A stretch of 64,000 nt of DNA from Nonomuraea turcica (GTDB lineage Bacteria > Actinomycetota > Actinomycetes > Streptosporangiales > Streptosporangiaceae), in NCBI RefSeq assembly GCF_030718205.1, contig NZ_JAUZQF010000032.1, forward strand, positions 38,918 to 102,917, written 5' to 3'. The translations under genes and the position numbers were made by a program. Position 1 is the first letter of the stretch; the number at the start of each line of letters is the position of its first letter. The notes under the pieces were generated by a model. That model was not told the DNA's origin. It worked only from the letters and a program-made list of their open reading frames with translations, and ran no database searches. Positions 31,926-40,687 of the stretch are shown one piece after another.

Positions 31926-33758
31926 ATGACCGACGAGACGCGCCCCACCGAAGGACGCATGCCGTCGGACTACCCCGAACCACTGGGGCGGCCGGAGTTC
32001 CTCCCCGCGGAGCATCCGGCCGATCAGCCTGGCCAGCGGCCTGAGCCGCCCGCCTCGTTCGGCGCGTCATGGGGTGACCCGTCGGGGTCTTCCTACGGCA
32101 GCCCATCCTTCTCCACCGGCAACCCGTACAGCGGGACGTCTCCCTACGACGCGGCCTCTTCCTATGGTGAGCCGGACAACGGCACCCGGTCGTACGAGAG
32201 CCCGTCCTTCGGCGGATCTTCGGACGGCGGCACCCGGTCTTACGAGAGTCCTTCCTTCGGCCCTCCCGACAGCGGCCCGTCGTTCGGCGGCCCGTCGTTC
32301 GGCGGCTCGTCCTTCGACCGGTCGGACAGCGGCCCTTCGTTCGGCCGTCCGGACGGCGGTCCTTTGTACGGTGCGCCGGACAGCGGCCCTTCGTTCGGCC
32401 GTCCCGACGGCGGTCCTTTGTACGGTGCGCCGGACAGCGGTCCCTCGTACGGCGGGCCGGGCGGCGGTCCTTCATACGGTGCGCCGGACAGCGGGGGGCG
32501 GTCCTATGACAGCCCGCCGTTCGGTGGCGGCGGCGCTCCGCCGCCTCCGCCGCCGCGACCGCTCGGCATGGGCGCCGGCTGGGGGCCGCCGCCTCCGGGC
32601 GGGCCGGGACCGGGCGCGACGGGCCGGCGTGGTCCGGGCCTCGGCGCCCTGGTCGCGATCGCCGTGGCCATCGCCCTGGTGGCCTCCGTGCTGGGCAGCG
32701 TCGGCACGTACGTGCTCACCAAGCCGAGCAGCGGCAACGACCCCTCCTACAGCCTCGGCCCGCTGCCGACGGGCGCCACCAACCGGGCACCGGACTCGGT
32801 GGCGGGCGTCGCCGCGCGGGTGCTGCCCAGCGTGGTCTCGCTCGAGGTCGGCAACGGCTCCAGCACCGAGGGCGCGTCCGGGTCCGGGTTCCTGATCAAG
32901 AACGGGTACGTGGTCACGAACAACCACGTGGTCTCCCTGGCCGCACGGGGTGGCGAGATCCAGATCATGTTCAACAACCGGAAGACCACCACGGGCCGCA
33001 TCGTCGGCCGTGACCCGGGCTCCGACCTGGCCGTGGTCAAGCCGGAGGAGACGTTCGGCACACCGGAGATCACCCTGGGCAACTCCGACCAGGTGGTGGT
33101 CGGCGACCCGGTGATCGCCATCGGCTCGCCGCTGGGCCTGACGGGCACGGTCACCACGGGCATCGTCAGCTCGCTCAACCGCCCGGTCATCGCCGGTGAC
33201 GACACCGGCACCAGCAATGAGGAGCCCGCGTACATCAGCGCCATTCAGACCGACGCCGCCATCAACCCAGGCAACTCGGGTGGGCCGCTGGTCAACAGCC
33301 GGGGCGAGGTCGTCGGCGTGAACTCGGCCATCGCCACCCTCAGCCGGTCGGTGAACAGCCAGAGCGGCAGCATCGGGCTGGGCTTCGCGATCCCGGTCAA
33401 CCAGACGCGGCGGGTGGCGGAGGAGCTGATCAGCACCGGGCGGGCCAAGCGGCCCAAGATCGGCATCGTGCTGGACAAGGACTATCGGGGGCAGGGCGTG
33501 AAGATCGCGTCCGAGCCCGCCGCGGGACGGCAGCCGGTGGACGCCGGTGGGCCCGCCGACAAGGCCGGGCTCAAGGCCGGTGACATCATCATGGAGATCG
33601 ACGGGCTGGCCTTGCAGGACGGGAACGAGCTGATCGCGCTGATCCGGAGCAAGGAGCCGGGATCCAAGATCACCATCAAGTATCAACGCGACGGCCAGGA
33701 ACGCACCGCCACGCTCGTCGTGGTCGCTGAGGACGAGCCGACGCCGTCGCCGTCGTAA
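31926..33758 (+). CDS. htrA: HtrA/DegP-type membrane serine protease with PDZ domain
   Basis: 610 residues. The first 235 residues are a cytoplasmic Gly/Ser/Pro/Tyr-rich tract of repeated GPSFG/GPLYGAPDS units. One membrane helix (about 238-264) follows, then the trypsin-like domain with the triad His334 (TNNHVV), Asp367 (GSDLAVV) and Ser451 (NPGNSGGPL). A PDZ domain at about 525-600 contains GPADKAGLKAGDIIMEIDG. It degrades or refolds misfolded exported proteins. Its place after sigE-rseA matches mycobacteria. A 54-base direct repeat (about 32336-32445) in the N-terminal tract shows recent duplication. Confidence 0.92.
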   Translation: MTDETRPTEGRMPSDYPEPLGRPEFLPAEHPADQPGQRPEPPASFGASWGDPSGSSYGSPSFSTGNPYSGTSPYDAASSYGEPDNGTRSYESPSFGGSSDGGTRSYESPSFGPPDSGPSFGGPSFGGSSFDRSDSGPSFGRPDGGPLYGAPDSGPSFGRPDGGPLYGAPDSGPSYGGPGGGPSYGAPDSGGRSYDSPPFGGGGAPPPPPPRPLGMGAGWGPPPPGGPGPGATGRRGPGLGALVAIAVAIALVASVLGSVGTYVLTKPSSGNDPSYSLGPLPTGATNRAPDSVAGVAARVLPSVVSLEVGNGSSTEGASGSGFLIKNGYVVTNNHVVSLAARGGEIQIMFNNRKTTTGRIVGRDPGSDLAVVKPEETFGTPEITLGNSDQVVVGDPVIAIGSPLGLTGTVTTGIVSSLNRPVIAGDDTGTSNEEPAYISAIQTDAAINPGNSGGPLVNSRGEVVGVNSAIATLSRSVNSQSGSIGLGFAIPVNQTRRVAEELISTGRAKRPKIGIVLDKDYRGQGVKIASEPAAGRQPVDAGGPADKAGLKAGDIIMEIDGLALQDGNELIALIRSKEPGSKITIKYQRDGQERTATLVVVAEDEPTPSPS

Positions 33759-33867
33759 GGACATACGGCGATCATGGGGCGGGCGGCCGAGCCATGGCTG
33801 AGAGCCCTTAGTCTGTGGGTAGGCCGGGGTTCTCCTCGGAAGGGTTGGACGGCTGTAGGAGCTCACG

Positions 33868-34230
33868 GTGTTCGGACTCGGGTGGGCGGAGATCGGGGCG
33901 CTGATCGTGCTGGCGCTGCTCGTCTTCGGTCCCGACAAACTGCCTCAGGCCGCCGCGCAGGCAGGCAAGACGCTGCGCAATCTGCGCCGGATGGCCAACA
34001 ACGCCCGCGACGACCTGCGCTCAGGCCTGGGCCCGGAGTTTCAAAACTTCGACCCGGCCGACCTCAACCCGCGCAACTTCGTCCGCAAGCATCTCCTCGA
34101 CGACCTCGAGGAAAACTGGAACGACAAGCCGAAGGAGCTGGAGCCCGCCACGACGGCCCCTTACGCGGACCCGGTCGTGGACGAGCTGGGTTACGGCGAG
34201 CTCCCGCCCTACGACTCGGAAGCGACCTGA
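33868..34230 (+). CDS. tatB: Sec-independent protein translocase subunit TatB
   Basis: 120 residues, GTG start with TAGGAG upstream. The N-terminal LGWAEIGALIVLALLVFGPDKLPQ is the Tat hairpin membrane helix plus the FGPxKLP amphipathic hinge. The following helix (AGKTLRNLRRMANNARDDLRSGLG) is long enough for TatB rather than TatA, and the polar C-tail fits. It forms the TatBC receptor for twin-arginine substrates, such as the dioxygenase at 60 kb. The position after htrA matches Rv1224. Confidence 0.9.
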   Translation: MFGLGWAEIGALIVLALLVFGPDKLPQAAAQAGKTLRNLRRMANNARDDLRSGLGPEFQNFDPADLNPRNFVRKHLLDDLEENWNDKPKELEPATTAPYADPVVDELGYGELPPYDSEAT

Positions 34231-34259
34231 CGGCCAGGCCGCGAGTAGAGTTCTGAGAT

Positions 34260-34703
34260 GTGAGCGACATCACCACGGCCATCGAGGAAGGCGCCAAGAA
34301 GTCCGGCATCCTCTGGCTCACCCTCGACCGGCCCCGCCTGGCCTGGCATGCCTGGCACGACGGGGCGATCTACCTGGTGACCGGCGGTGAGGAGCAGCGG
34401 CTGCCGGGTCTGGAGGCCCTCGAGCGGGTTCACGTGACGCTGCGGAGCAAGGACAACGGCGCCCGGCTGGTGGAGTTCGACGCGGCGGTGTCGGTGGTGG
34501 ACCAGGCCGCGGCGGCCGACGCCGTGGCCGCGCTGGCCAAGGAGCGGCTCAACGCCCGCGACAGCGAGCATCTCACCGAGCGCTGGGCCGGCGAGTCCGT
34601 CGTCCTGCGCCTCACCCCCGAGACCGGCGCGACCACCGCGGCCCCGGAGCATCAGGCCCGGACGGTCACGGGCTCCTCGGCCGCCGCGGCCGGGGACGGC
34701 TGA
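34260..34703 (+). CDS. Conserved actinobacterial protein, unknown function
   Basis: 147 residues from the GTG at 34260, 29 bases after tatB. The core (about 10-110) has KKSGILWLTLDRPRLAWHAWHDGAIYLVTGG and a C-terminal TERWAGESVVLRLTPE, reminiscent of the pyridoxamine-phosphate-oxidase-like split barrel but too diverged to assign. No cofactor motif is evident. The 3' end overlaps the convergent EamA transporter by 52 bases and the tail is Ala/Thr-rich. Confidence 0.6.
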   Translation: MSDITTAIEEGAKKSGILWLTLDRPRLAWHAWHDGAIYLVTGGEEQRLPGLEALERVHVTLRSKDNGARLVEFDAAVSVVDQAAAADAVAALAKERLNARDSEHLTERWAGESVVLRLTPETGATTAAPEHQARTVTGSSAAAAGDG

Positions 34704-35605
34704 GGCGACGCTGAGGCGGTCTGAGCCAGGAGAGCGCCGGACAGGACGATCAGGCCGCCGACGATCTGGAAGACGCCGAGCGTCTCGCCGAGCAGTGCCC
34801 AGGCGACCAGCGCGCCGCCGATGACCTCCAGAGTCGCCACCGTCGCGCCCACCGCGGCCGACAACCGCCGCACGGCGTTCACACCCAGGATGTACGCGAT
34901 CACGGTGGCGATCAGCACCATCCACAGATACGCGCCGAGCACCGGCAACGTCAGCCCGTCCTCAGACGGCGTGGCCGAGGCGGTGAAGGCGTCCCACGGG
35001 ATGTTCCAGGGCCGGGCGAACGGGATCAGCACCACTGCTGCCCCCATCATCCCCCAGGCGATCAGCCCGAGCGGGTCCACGTCGTCGCCGAAGCTATCGT
35101 TCATGAGGAAATAGCCGGCACAGCATGCCCCAGCGATCAGCCCCAGCAGCAGCCCCAGCGCATCCAGCCGCAAGCCCTGCCACGCCTCGACGACGATCCC
35201 CAGGCCTACGAACGCGACGACCGCGCCCACGTAGGCGGCCCGCGCGAGCCGGATCTTGCGCACCAAGCGCACCCAGGCCACCACCATCACCGGAGCCATG
35301 AACTCCAGCAGCAGCGCCACCCCGACGGGCAGCCGCGTGATCGCGACGAAGTACAGCGACTGGACCCCGGCCACCGCCATGACCGCGTACAGCCCGAAGA
35401 ACGGCAACCTCGACCGCGGGATCCGCAGCGCCTGCGGGCGGACCACGGCCAGCACGGCGAGCAGCAGCAGCCCCGCGCCCGCCATCCGCGTCCACACGGC
35501 CTCGATCGGCGCCAGCCCGGCGGTGATGAGGTATTTGGCCATGGGACCCGAGAACGCGAAACACCACGAAGACACGAACGCGAGCGCCAGCCCCGCATAC
35601 CTCAT
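34652..35605 (-). CDS. EamA/DMT-family transporter
   Basis: 317 residues with ten predicted membrane helices in two EamA repeats (about 5-135 and 145-290). Typical features: SSWCFAFSGPMAKYLITAGLAP in the first helix pair, LEFMAPVMVVAW ending the first repeat, and LEVIGGALVAWALLGETLGVFQIVGGLIVLSGAL ending the second. Members export amino acids or other metabolites; the cargo cannot be predicted. The C-terminal 20 residues are Pro/Ala-rich. Confidence 0.85.
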   Translation of the reverse strand: MRYAGLALAFVSSWCFAFSGPMAKYLITAGLAPIEAVWTRMAGAGLLLLAVLAVVRPQALRIPRSRLPFFGLYAVMAVAGVQSLYFVAITRLPVGVALLLEFMAPVMVVAWVRLVRKIRLARAAYVGAVVAFVGLGIVVEAWQGLRLDALGLLLGLIAGACCAGYFLMNDSFGDDVDPLGLIAWGMMGAAVVLIPFARPWNIPWDAFTASATPSEDGLTLPVLGAYLWMVLIATVIAYILGVNAVRRLSAAVGATVATLEVIGGALVAWALLGETLGVFQIVGGLIVLSGALLAQTASASPQPSPAAAAEEPVTVRA

Positions 35606-35701
35606 CGCACACCACCTGCTACGTAATGACCGTTAACCGGGTTTGATACTGACACGCCGGGCGTCCCGGGCGCAACGGGGCGGCGCTGTTAGCCTGGCCA
35701 C

Positions 35702-36904
35702 GTGAAGATCTTCGTGGCCCGGCTGCCGGGGACCCCGGTCTTCGACCCGGCAGGGGATCAGATCGGCCGGGTCAGGGACGTCGTGGTCGGCCTGCGCATC
35801 GGCCGCCGGCCCACCGTGCACGGCCTGGTGGTGGAGGTGCAGCCGCGCCGCCGGGTGTTCCTGCCCATCACCCGCGTACGCCGCATCGAGCCGGGCGCCG
35901 TCGTCTTCACCGGCCGCATCAACATGCGCAGGTTCGAGCAGCGCGGCACCGAGACGCTGGTCGTCGGGGAGATGCTGGACCTGGCCGTCCACGTCGACAG
36001 CGAGCCCATGACCGTCTACGACCTGGCCATGGAGGAGATCAAGCCGTCGACCTGGGAGATCACCGAGGTCGCCGTCTACAAGGGCAGGCGGCGCGAGCCG
36101 CGCATCGTGGACTGGAGCGAGGTGTCGGGGTTCGACAAGCTCCAGAAGGACCAGGGGGCGGCGGGGCTGATCGCGGCGTTCGAGTCGATGCGCGCCGCCG
36201 ACATGGCCAGCGCCCTGCACGAGCTGCCGAGCAAGCGGCGCGTCGAGATCGCCCGCGCGCTCAACGACGACCGGCTGGCCGACGTGCTGGAGGAGCTGCC
36301 GCCCGACGACCAGATCGGCATCCTCGGCACGCTGGAGCCGGAGCGGGCGGCCGACGTCCTGGAGGAGATGGGCCCCGACGACGCCGCCGACCTGCTGCAC
36401 GACCTGCCCGACGAGCAGGCGGCCAGGCTGCTGGCGCTGATGGAGCCGGACGAGGCGGACCCGGTGCGGCGGCTGCTGACCTATCCGGAGGACAGCGCGG
36501 GCGGCGTGATGACCAGCGAGCCGGTGATCCTGCCGCCCACCGCCACGGTGGCCGAGGCGCTCGCGCACATCAGGCAGCAGGACCTGACGCCCGCGGTCGC
36601 GGCCCAGGTCTACGTGACCCGGCCGCCCACCGAGACGCCGACGGGGACGTACCTGGGCGTCTCGCATTTCCAGCGGCTGCTGCGCGAGCCGCCGTCCACG
36701 CTGCTCGGCGCCGTGCTCGACCCGTCGATCGACCCGATCAGGCCGGCGTTCTCGCTGATCGAGATCACCGCTTACCTGGCCAACTACAACCTCGTCGCGG
36801 CCCCCGTCGTGGACGAGCTCGGCAGGCTCGTCGGCGCGGTGACCGTGGACGACGTCCTGGACCACCTGCTACCCGAGGACTGGCGCGAGGAGGCCCCGTC
36901 ATGA
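35702..36904 (+). CDS. PRC-barrel / MgtE-N / CBS protein without channel domain
   Basis: 400 residues, GTG start. It begins with a PRC-barrel-like segment (about 5-120: VFDPAGDQIGRVRDVVV), followed by the MgtE-N helical superhelix with repeated LEELPPDDQ / LEEMGPDDAADLLHDLPDEQAA units (about 170-260). A CBS-type tail follows with SAGGVMTSEPVILPPTATVAEAL and NLVAAPVVDELGRLVGAVTVDDVLDHLL. The membrane channel domain of true MgtE is absent. It may sense Mg2+ or nucleotides and regulate another protein, for which the overlapping DUF1003 membrane protein is a candidate. The mycobacterial homologue lies near Rv1232c, from memory. Confidence 0.82.
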   Translation: MKIFVARLPGTPVFDPAGDQIGRVRDVVVGLRIGRRPTVHGLVVEVQPRRRVFLPITRVRRIEPGAVVFTGRINMRRFEQRGTETLVVGEMLDLAVHVDSEPMTVYDLAMEEIKPSTWEITEVAVYKGRRREPRIVDWSEVSGFDKLQKDQGAAGLIAAFESMRAADMASALHELPSKRRVEIARALNDDRLADVLEELPPDDQIGILGTLEPERAADVLEEMGPDDAADLLHDLPDEQAARLLALMEPDEADPVRRLLTYPEDSAGGVMTSEPVILPPTATVAEALAHIRQQDLTPAVAAQVYVTRPPTETPTGTYLGVSHFQRLLREPPSTLLGAVLDPSIDPIRPAFSLIEITAYLANYNLVAAPVVDELGRLVGAVTVDDVLDHLLPEDWREEAPS

Positions 36905-37371
36905 CCGCCGAACGACTGGACCAGCCCCGTGCGCTGCGCCGCTCGCTGCGGCCGCACTACGACCCGGAGGTTTTCGGCCGCCTGTCGGAGCGGATCGCCC
37001 GCTTCCTCGGCACGGCCAGGTTCCTCGTCTACATGACCGTGTTCGTGACGGTCTGGGTGAGCTGGAACTTCGTTGCGCCCCCGAGCCTCAAGTTCGACCC
37101 GTACCCGTTCATCTTCCTCACGCTCATGCTGTCGCTGCAGGCCAGCTACGCCGCGCCGCTCATCCTGCTGGCCCAGAACCGGCAGGCCGACCGGGACCGC
37201 ATCCAGTACGAGCACGACCGGGAGGTCGCCGACCGCAACCAGGCCGAGATCGAATATCTGACCCGCGAGATCGCTGGACTGCGCATGGCGATCAACGAGG
37301 TCGCCACCCGCGACTACCTGCGCGCGGAGCTCGGCCGGCTGCTGGAGGAGCTCAAGGAGCCCCGCCACTGA
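36901..37371 (+). CDS. DUF1003 membrane protein
   Basis: 156 residues; its ATG overlaps the previous stop by 4 bases, so the pair is translationally coupled. Two membrane helices (about 45-62 and 70-93) flank the short conserved loop PYPFIFLTLMLSLQASYAAPLILLAQNRQ, the family signature. A charged coiled coil follows (RDRIQYEHDREVADRNQAEIEYLTREIAGL). The family has no assigned activity. Overlap with a channel-less MgtE-N/CBS protein suggests they act together at the membrane. Confidence 0.88.
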   Translation: MTAERLDQPRALRRSLRPHYDPEVFGRLSERIARFLGTARFLVYMTVFVTVWVSWNFVAPPSLKFDPYPFIFLTLMLSLQASYAAPLILLAQNRQADRDRIQYEHDREVADRNQAEIEYLTREIAGLRMAINEVATRDYLRAELGRLLEELKEPRH

Positions 37372-37816
37372 TGTTCAGCTTGCCGAGCATGGCCCGGATC
37401 TGGGCGATCTCGCCGGCGCCGAGCATGTCGAGGAACTGACTCCGGATGCCGCGCAGGTAGGTCGGGGTCGCCTCGGCCAGCCGGGCTGCGCCGGCGTCCG
37501 TCAGCACCGCGAACAGCCCGCGAGCGTCGTCCGCACACGCCTCCCGCGACACCAGCCCGTCACGTTGCAGCCGGTCGATGAGCCGGGTCAGGCCGCTGCG
37601 GGAGAGCAGCACGCGGTCCGCGAGATCGTTCATGCGCAGCCGCCGCTCGGGCGCCTCGGCCAGCTGCATCAGCACCTCGTACGAGGCCAGCGGCAGATCA
37701 TGGGCGACGAGCAGCTCCGCCTCCAGGTGGCGGGTGATGCGCACCTGGGCACGCTGCAGCAGCCGCCAGACCGTCAGCTCCTCGGCGGTCAGCCCGTCGT
37801 CGCGCAGGAGAGTCAC
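37352..37816 (-). CDS. MarR-family transcriptional regulator
   Basis: 154 residues, GTG start. Winged-helix regulator: LPLASYEVLMQLAEAPERRLRMNDLADRVLLSRSGLTRLIDRLQRDGLVSR is the DNA-binding region, with the wing CADDARGLFAVLTDAG. Family members bind small phenolic or lipophilic ligands. The 3' end overlaps DUF1003 by 20 bases. It is divergent from mrp; the shared intergenic region may hold its operator, but no clear palindrome was found. Confidence 0.88.
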   Translation of the reverse strand: MTLLRDDGLTAEELTVWRLLQRAQVRITRHLEAELLVAHDLPLASYEVLMQLAEAPERRLRMNDLADRVLLSRSGLTRLIDRLQRDGLVSREACADDARGLFAVLTDAGAARLAEATPTYLRGIRSQFLDMLGAGEIAQIRAMLGKLNISGGAP

Positions 37817-37950
37817 GGAGTAACCTTAAGACGTTGTTGCACAGACATCTAACAGCACGGATTAACCCAGCGCCGCCTCCGGTTCATACCATTGAGGGGC
37901 ATCCTCGCTGGCGTCCAGCGCCTGTCACCCATATATCGACATAGCCGACT

Positions 37951-37977
37951 AAGGAGGTACGGCACTCCTTCGTGCCG
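37951..37977 (+). promoter_or_regulatory. Ribosome site separated from mrp start by a hairpin, with alternative pairing
   Basis: The only good ribosome site, AAGGAGG (37951-37957), is 28 bases before the mrp ATG. Between them CGGCAC (37960-37965) and GTGCCG (37972-37977) form a hairpin that would shorten the effective spacing to about 10. The competing pairing AAGGAG (37951-37956) with CTCCTT (37965-37970) would hide the ribosome site. The two structures are mutually exclusive. Confidence 0.5.
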
Positions 37978-37985
37978 AGACTTCG

Positions 37986-39122
37986 ATGGCACCAACCCAG
38001 GAACTGGTGACGGCGGCCCTGTCCACCGTCATCGACCCCGAGATCCGTCGCCCGATCACGGACCTCGACATGGTCAAGAGCATCGAGATCGCTCCCGATG
38101 GGGCGGTGCGTGTGGGCGTCTACCTCACCGTGTCCGGATGTCCGATGAAAGACACCATCCGGCGCGACGTGACGAACGCCGTCTCCAAGGTCGAAGGCGT
38201 GACCGGCGTCCAGATCGAGCTCGACGTCATGAGCACCGAGCAGCGCAAGAAGCTGCAGACCATGCTGAGGGGCAACCGCGGGCCGGAGAAGGAGATCCCG
38301 TTCAACCAGCCGGGCTCGCTGACCCGCGTGTTCGCGGTGGCCAGCGGCAAGGGCGGGGTCGGCAAGTCGTCGGTGACGGTCAACCTGGCCGCCGCCATGG
38401 CCTCGAGCGGCCTCAAGGTCGGCATCGTCGACGCCGACATCTACGGCCACAGCGTTCCTCGCATGCTGGGCGCCGCCGAGAAGCCCACCAAGGTCGAGGA
38501 CATGATCATGCCGCCGATGGCGCATGACATCAAGGTCATCTCGGTCGGCATGTTCAAGCCCGAGGGCAACACGCCGGTGGTCTGGCGCGGGCCGATGCTG
38601 GACCGGGCCCTCCACCAGTTCCTCGCCGACGTCTACTGGGGCGACCTCGACATCCTCCTGCTCGACCTGCCCCCGGGCACCGGCGACATCGCCATCTCCG
38701 TGGCCCAGCGGCTGCCGTCGGCCGAGATCCTGGTCGTGACGACGCCGCAGATGGCCGCCGCCGAGGTGGCCGAGCGGGCCGGATCCATCGCGGCCCAGAC
38801 CCACCAGCAGATCGCCGGCGTCATCGAGAACATGGCGTGGCTGCCCTGCCCGCACTGCGACGAGCGCGTCGCTGTGTTCGGCGAGGGCGGCGGCCAGTTC
38901 GTGGCCGACGCGCTGACCCGCACGCTGGGGGCCCGGGTGCCGCTGCTCGGCCAGGTGCCGATCGACCTGCGGCTTCGCGAGGGCGGCGACGAAGGCAAGC
39001 CGCTGGTCCTGACGGACCCCGACTCGCCGGCCGCGGCCGAGCTGCTCAAGATCGCCTCCGGGCTGAGCAAGCGTTCCTCCAGCCTGAAGGGACTCCACCT
39101 GGGCCTGGCTCCCCGCCGCTGA
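37986..39122 (+). CDS. mrp: Mrp/NBP35-family iron-sulfur cluster carrier ATPase
   Basis: 378 residues, ATG at 37986; no in-frame start lies closer to the upstream ribosome site. The N-terminal MIP18/DUF59 domain (about 1-95, with SGCPMKDTIRRDV) is followed by the P-loop ATPase with the deviant Walker A GKGGVGKSS (about 120-128), DADIYGHSVPRMLG, and the metal-binding CPHC (about residue 287) within ENMAWLPCPHCDERVAVFGEGGG. It binds and transfers [4Fe-4S] clusters to apo-proteins. Corresponds to Rv1229c. Confidence 0.93.
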   Translation: MAPTQELVTAALSTVIDPEIRRPITDLDMVKSIEIAPDGAVRVGVYLTVSGCPMKDTIRRDVTNAVSKVEGVTGVQIELDVMSTEQRKKLQTMLRGNRGPEKEIPFNQPGSLTRVFAVASGKGGVGKSSVTVNLAAAMASSGLKVGIVDADIYGHSVPRMLGAAEKPTKVEDMIMPPMAHDIKVISVGMFKPEGNTPVVWRGPMLDRALHQFLADVYWGDLDILLLDLPPGTGDIAISVAQRLPSAEILVVTTPQMAAAEVAERAGSIAAQTHQQIAGVIENMAWLPCPHCDERVAVFGEGGGQFVADALTRTLGARVPLLGQVPIDLRLREGGDEGKPLVLTDPDSPAAAELLKIASGLSKRSSSLKGLHLGLAPRR

Positions 39123-39219
39123 GCCGTCTGGCCTCGCGTGCCCGCACCCCGTGCGGGCACGCGCGGCCGCCACGGCCCTCGCGCCGTGGCGACGACCTCG
39201 GGACAGTAGCGTGTGGCGC

Positions 39220-40152
39220 ATGCGCTCACGTCGTTCGGTTCTCGCGGTGCCCGGCAGCAACCCGCGTTTCCTGGAGAAGGCCCAGACCCTGCCCGTCGAC
39301 GAGGTCTTCCTCGACCTGGAGGACTCCGTCGCGCCCGCGGCCAAGGAGGAGGCGCGCCGCAACGTCGTGGCGGCGCTGCGCGAAGGCGACTGGACCGGCA
39401 AGACGCGGGTGGTCAGGGTCAACGACCTCGCGACGCAGTGGACGTACCGGGACGTGATCGAGACCGTCGAGGGCGCCGGGGAGTTCCTCGACTGCGTGAT
39501 GCTGCCCAAGGTGCAGGACCCCACGGAGGTCGTCTGGCTGGACACGTTGCTCAGCCAGATCGAGAAGGCCATGGGCTACGAGGTCGGCCGCATCGGCATC
39601 GAGGCGCAGATCGAGAACGCCCGCGGCCTGGTGAACGCCGACGCCATCGCCGGGTCGTCCAGGCGACTGGAGACCCTGGTGTTCGGCCCCGCGGACTTCA
39701 TGGCCTCGATCAACATGCGCACGCTGGTCGTCGGCGAGCAGCCGCCCGGCTACGACGAGGGCGACGCCTACCACTACATCCTCATGCGGCTGCTCATGGC
39801 CGCCAGGACGCACGACCTCCAGGTGATCGACGGGCCTTACCTGCAGATCAAGGATGTCGACGGCTTCAGGCGGGTGGCCAGGAGGTCCGCGGCGCTCGGC
39901 TACGACGGCAAGTGGGTGCTGCATCCCTCCCAGGTGGACGCGGCCAACGAGGTGTTCTCGCCGGCGCAGGAGGACTATGACCACGCCGAGCTCATCCTGG
40001 AGGCGTACGACTACTACACCACCGTGGAGAAGCGCGGCGCGGTCATGCTGGGTGACGAGATGATCGACGAGGCCTCGCGCAAGATGGCGCTCGTCGTGGC
40101 CGCCAAGGGGCGGGCGGCCGGGCTGGTCCGTACGAAGAGCTTCACACCTTGA
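39220..40152 (+). CDS. HpcH/HpaI aldolase / CitE-like CoA lyase
   Basis: 310 residues from the ATG at 39220 (GTG at 39211 possible). TIM-barrel enzyme cleaving or hydrolysing malyl-, citramalyl- or related CoA esters. It starts RRSVLAVPGSNPRFLEKAQTLPVDEVFLDLEDSVAP, where the Glu-Asp pair and later IGIEAQIENARGLVNA supply the Mg2+ ligands; GPADFMASI and GYDGKWVLHPSQVDAANEVF close the active site. These match the malyl-CoA lyase/CitE-like branch rather than citrate-lyase subunits, since no citrate-lyase partner genes are present. Confidence 0.85.
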   Translation: MRSRRSVLAVPGSNPRFLEKAQTLPVDEVFLDLEDSVAPAAKEEARRNVVAALREGDWTGKTRVVRVNDLATQWTYRDVIETVEGAGEFLDCVMLPKVQDPTEVVWLDTLLSQIEKAMGYEVGRIGIEAQIENARGLVNADAIAGSSRRLETLVFGPADFMASINMRTLVVGEQPPGYDEGDAYHYILMRLLMAARTHDLQVIDGPYLQIKDVDGFRRVARRSAALGYDGKWVLHPSQVDAANEVFSPAQEDYDHAELILEAYDYYTTVEKRGAVMLGDEMIDEASRKMALVVAAKGRAAGLVRTKSFTP

Positions 40153-40687
40153 TGCCGATCGCGGTGAAGAACCAGAACGACGACGTCAGCCAGAGCCCCA
40201 CCAGCGCGGTGAACGCCAGTCCGCCGAGCACCGGCAGCGTCCAGCCCGGCGTGTCCCGCTTGGGCAGGGCCAGCAGCTTCGTGGTGAACACGCCGTAGAA
40301 GAAGCAGCCGAGCAGCGAGTGCGCGAGCACGCGGGGCACGTCGTACTGCAGGCCCAGGGCGTAGAGGCAGTGGAAGGCGACCGGGATCGTCAGCAGGAAC
40401 GCCAGCCGTCCCGACCAGCGGTGCACGGCCGGCGGGATGGTGATCCCGAGCTTGCCCCACATCGACAGGGCCGAGACGACCTGCACGATCGCCAGCAGAA
40501 ACGCGCCGGTCGTCAGCCACACCTTCATGGGCAGCGCGGCGGAGAAGCCGGCCACGCCGACCGCGAACCCGGTGGGCGTGTGCACCCGGCCGTACACGCC
40601 GAGCGCGAGCACGACCAGGCCGCCGATCAGCAGCGGCACCAGTAACGGCGTCAGGCTGCGCGAGGGGCGATGGTGGATGGCGGTCAT
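40142..40687 (-). CDS. DUF6529-like membrane protein
   Basis: 181 residues, ATG overlapping the stop of the upstream gene by 4 bases. Five hydrophobic helices; the loops hold histidines in HRWSGRLAFLLTIPVAFHCLY and AHSLLGCFFYGVFTTKLL, an arrangement like b-type haem ligands in small cytochrome-b-like proteins. No quinone or haem partner has been identified. It is the second gene of a two-gene unit with the secreted protein upstream. Confidence 0.7.
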   Translation of the reverse strand: MTAIHHRPSRSLTPLLVPLLIGGLVVLALGVYGRVHTPTGFAVGVAGFSAALPMKVWLTTGAFLLAIVQVVSALSMWGKLGITIPPAVHRWSGRLAFLLTIPVAFHCLYALGLQYDVPRVLAHSLLGCFFYGVFTTKLLALPKRDTPGWTLPVLGGLAFTALVGLWLTSSFWFFTAIGIKV

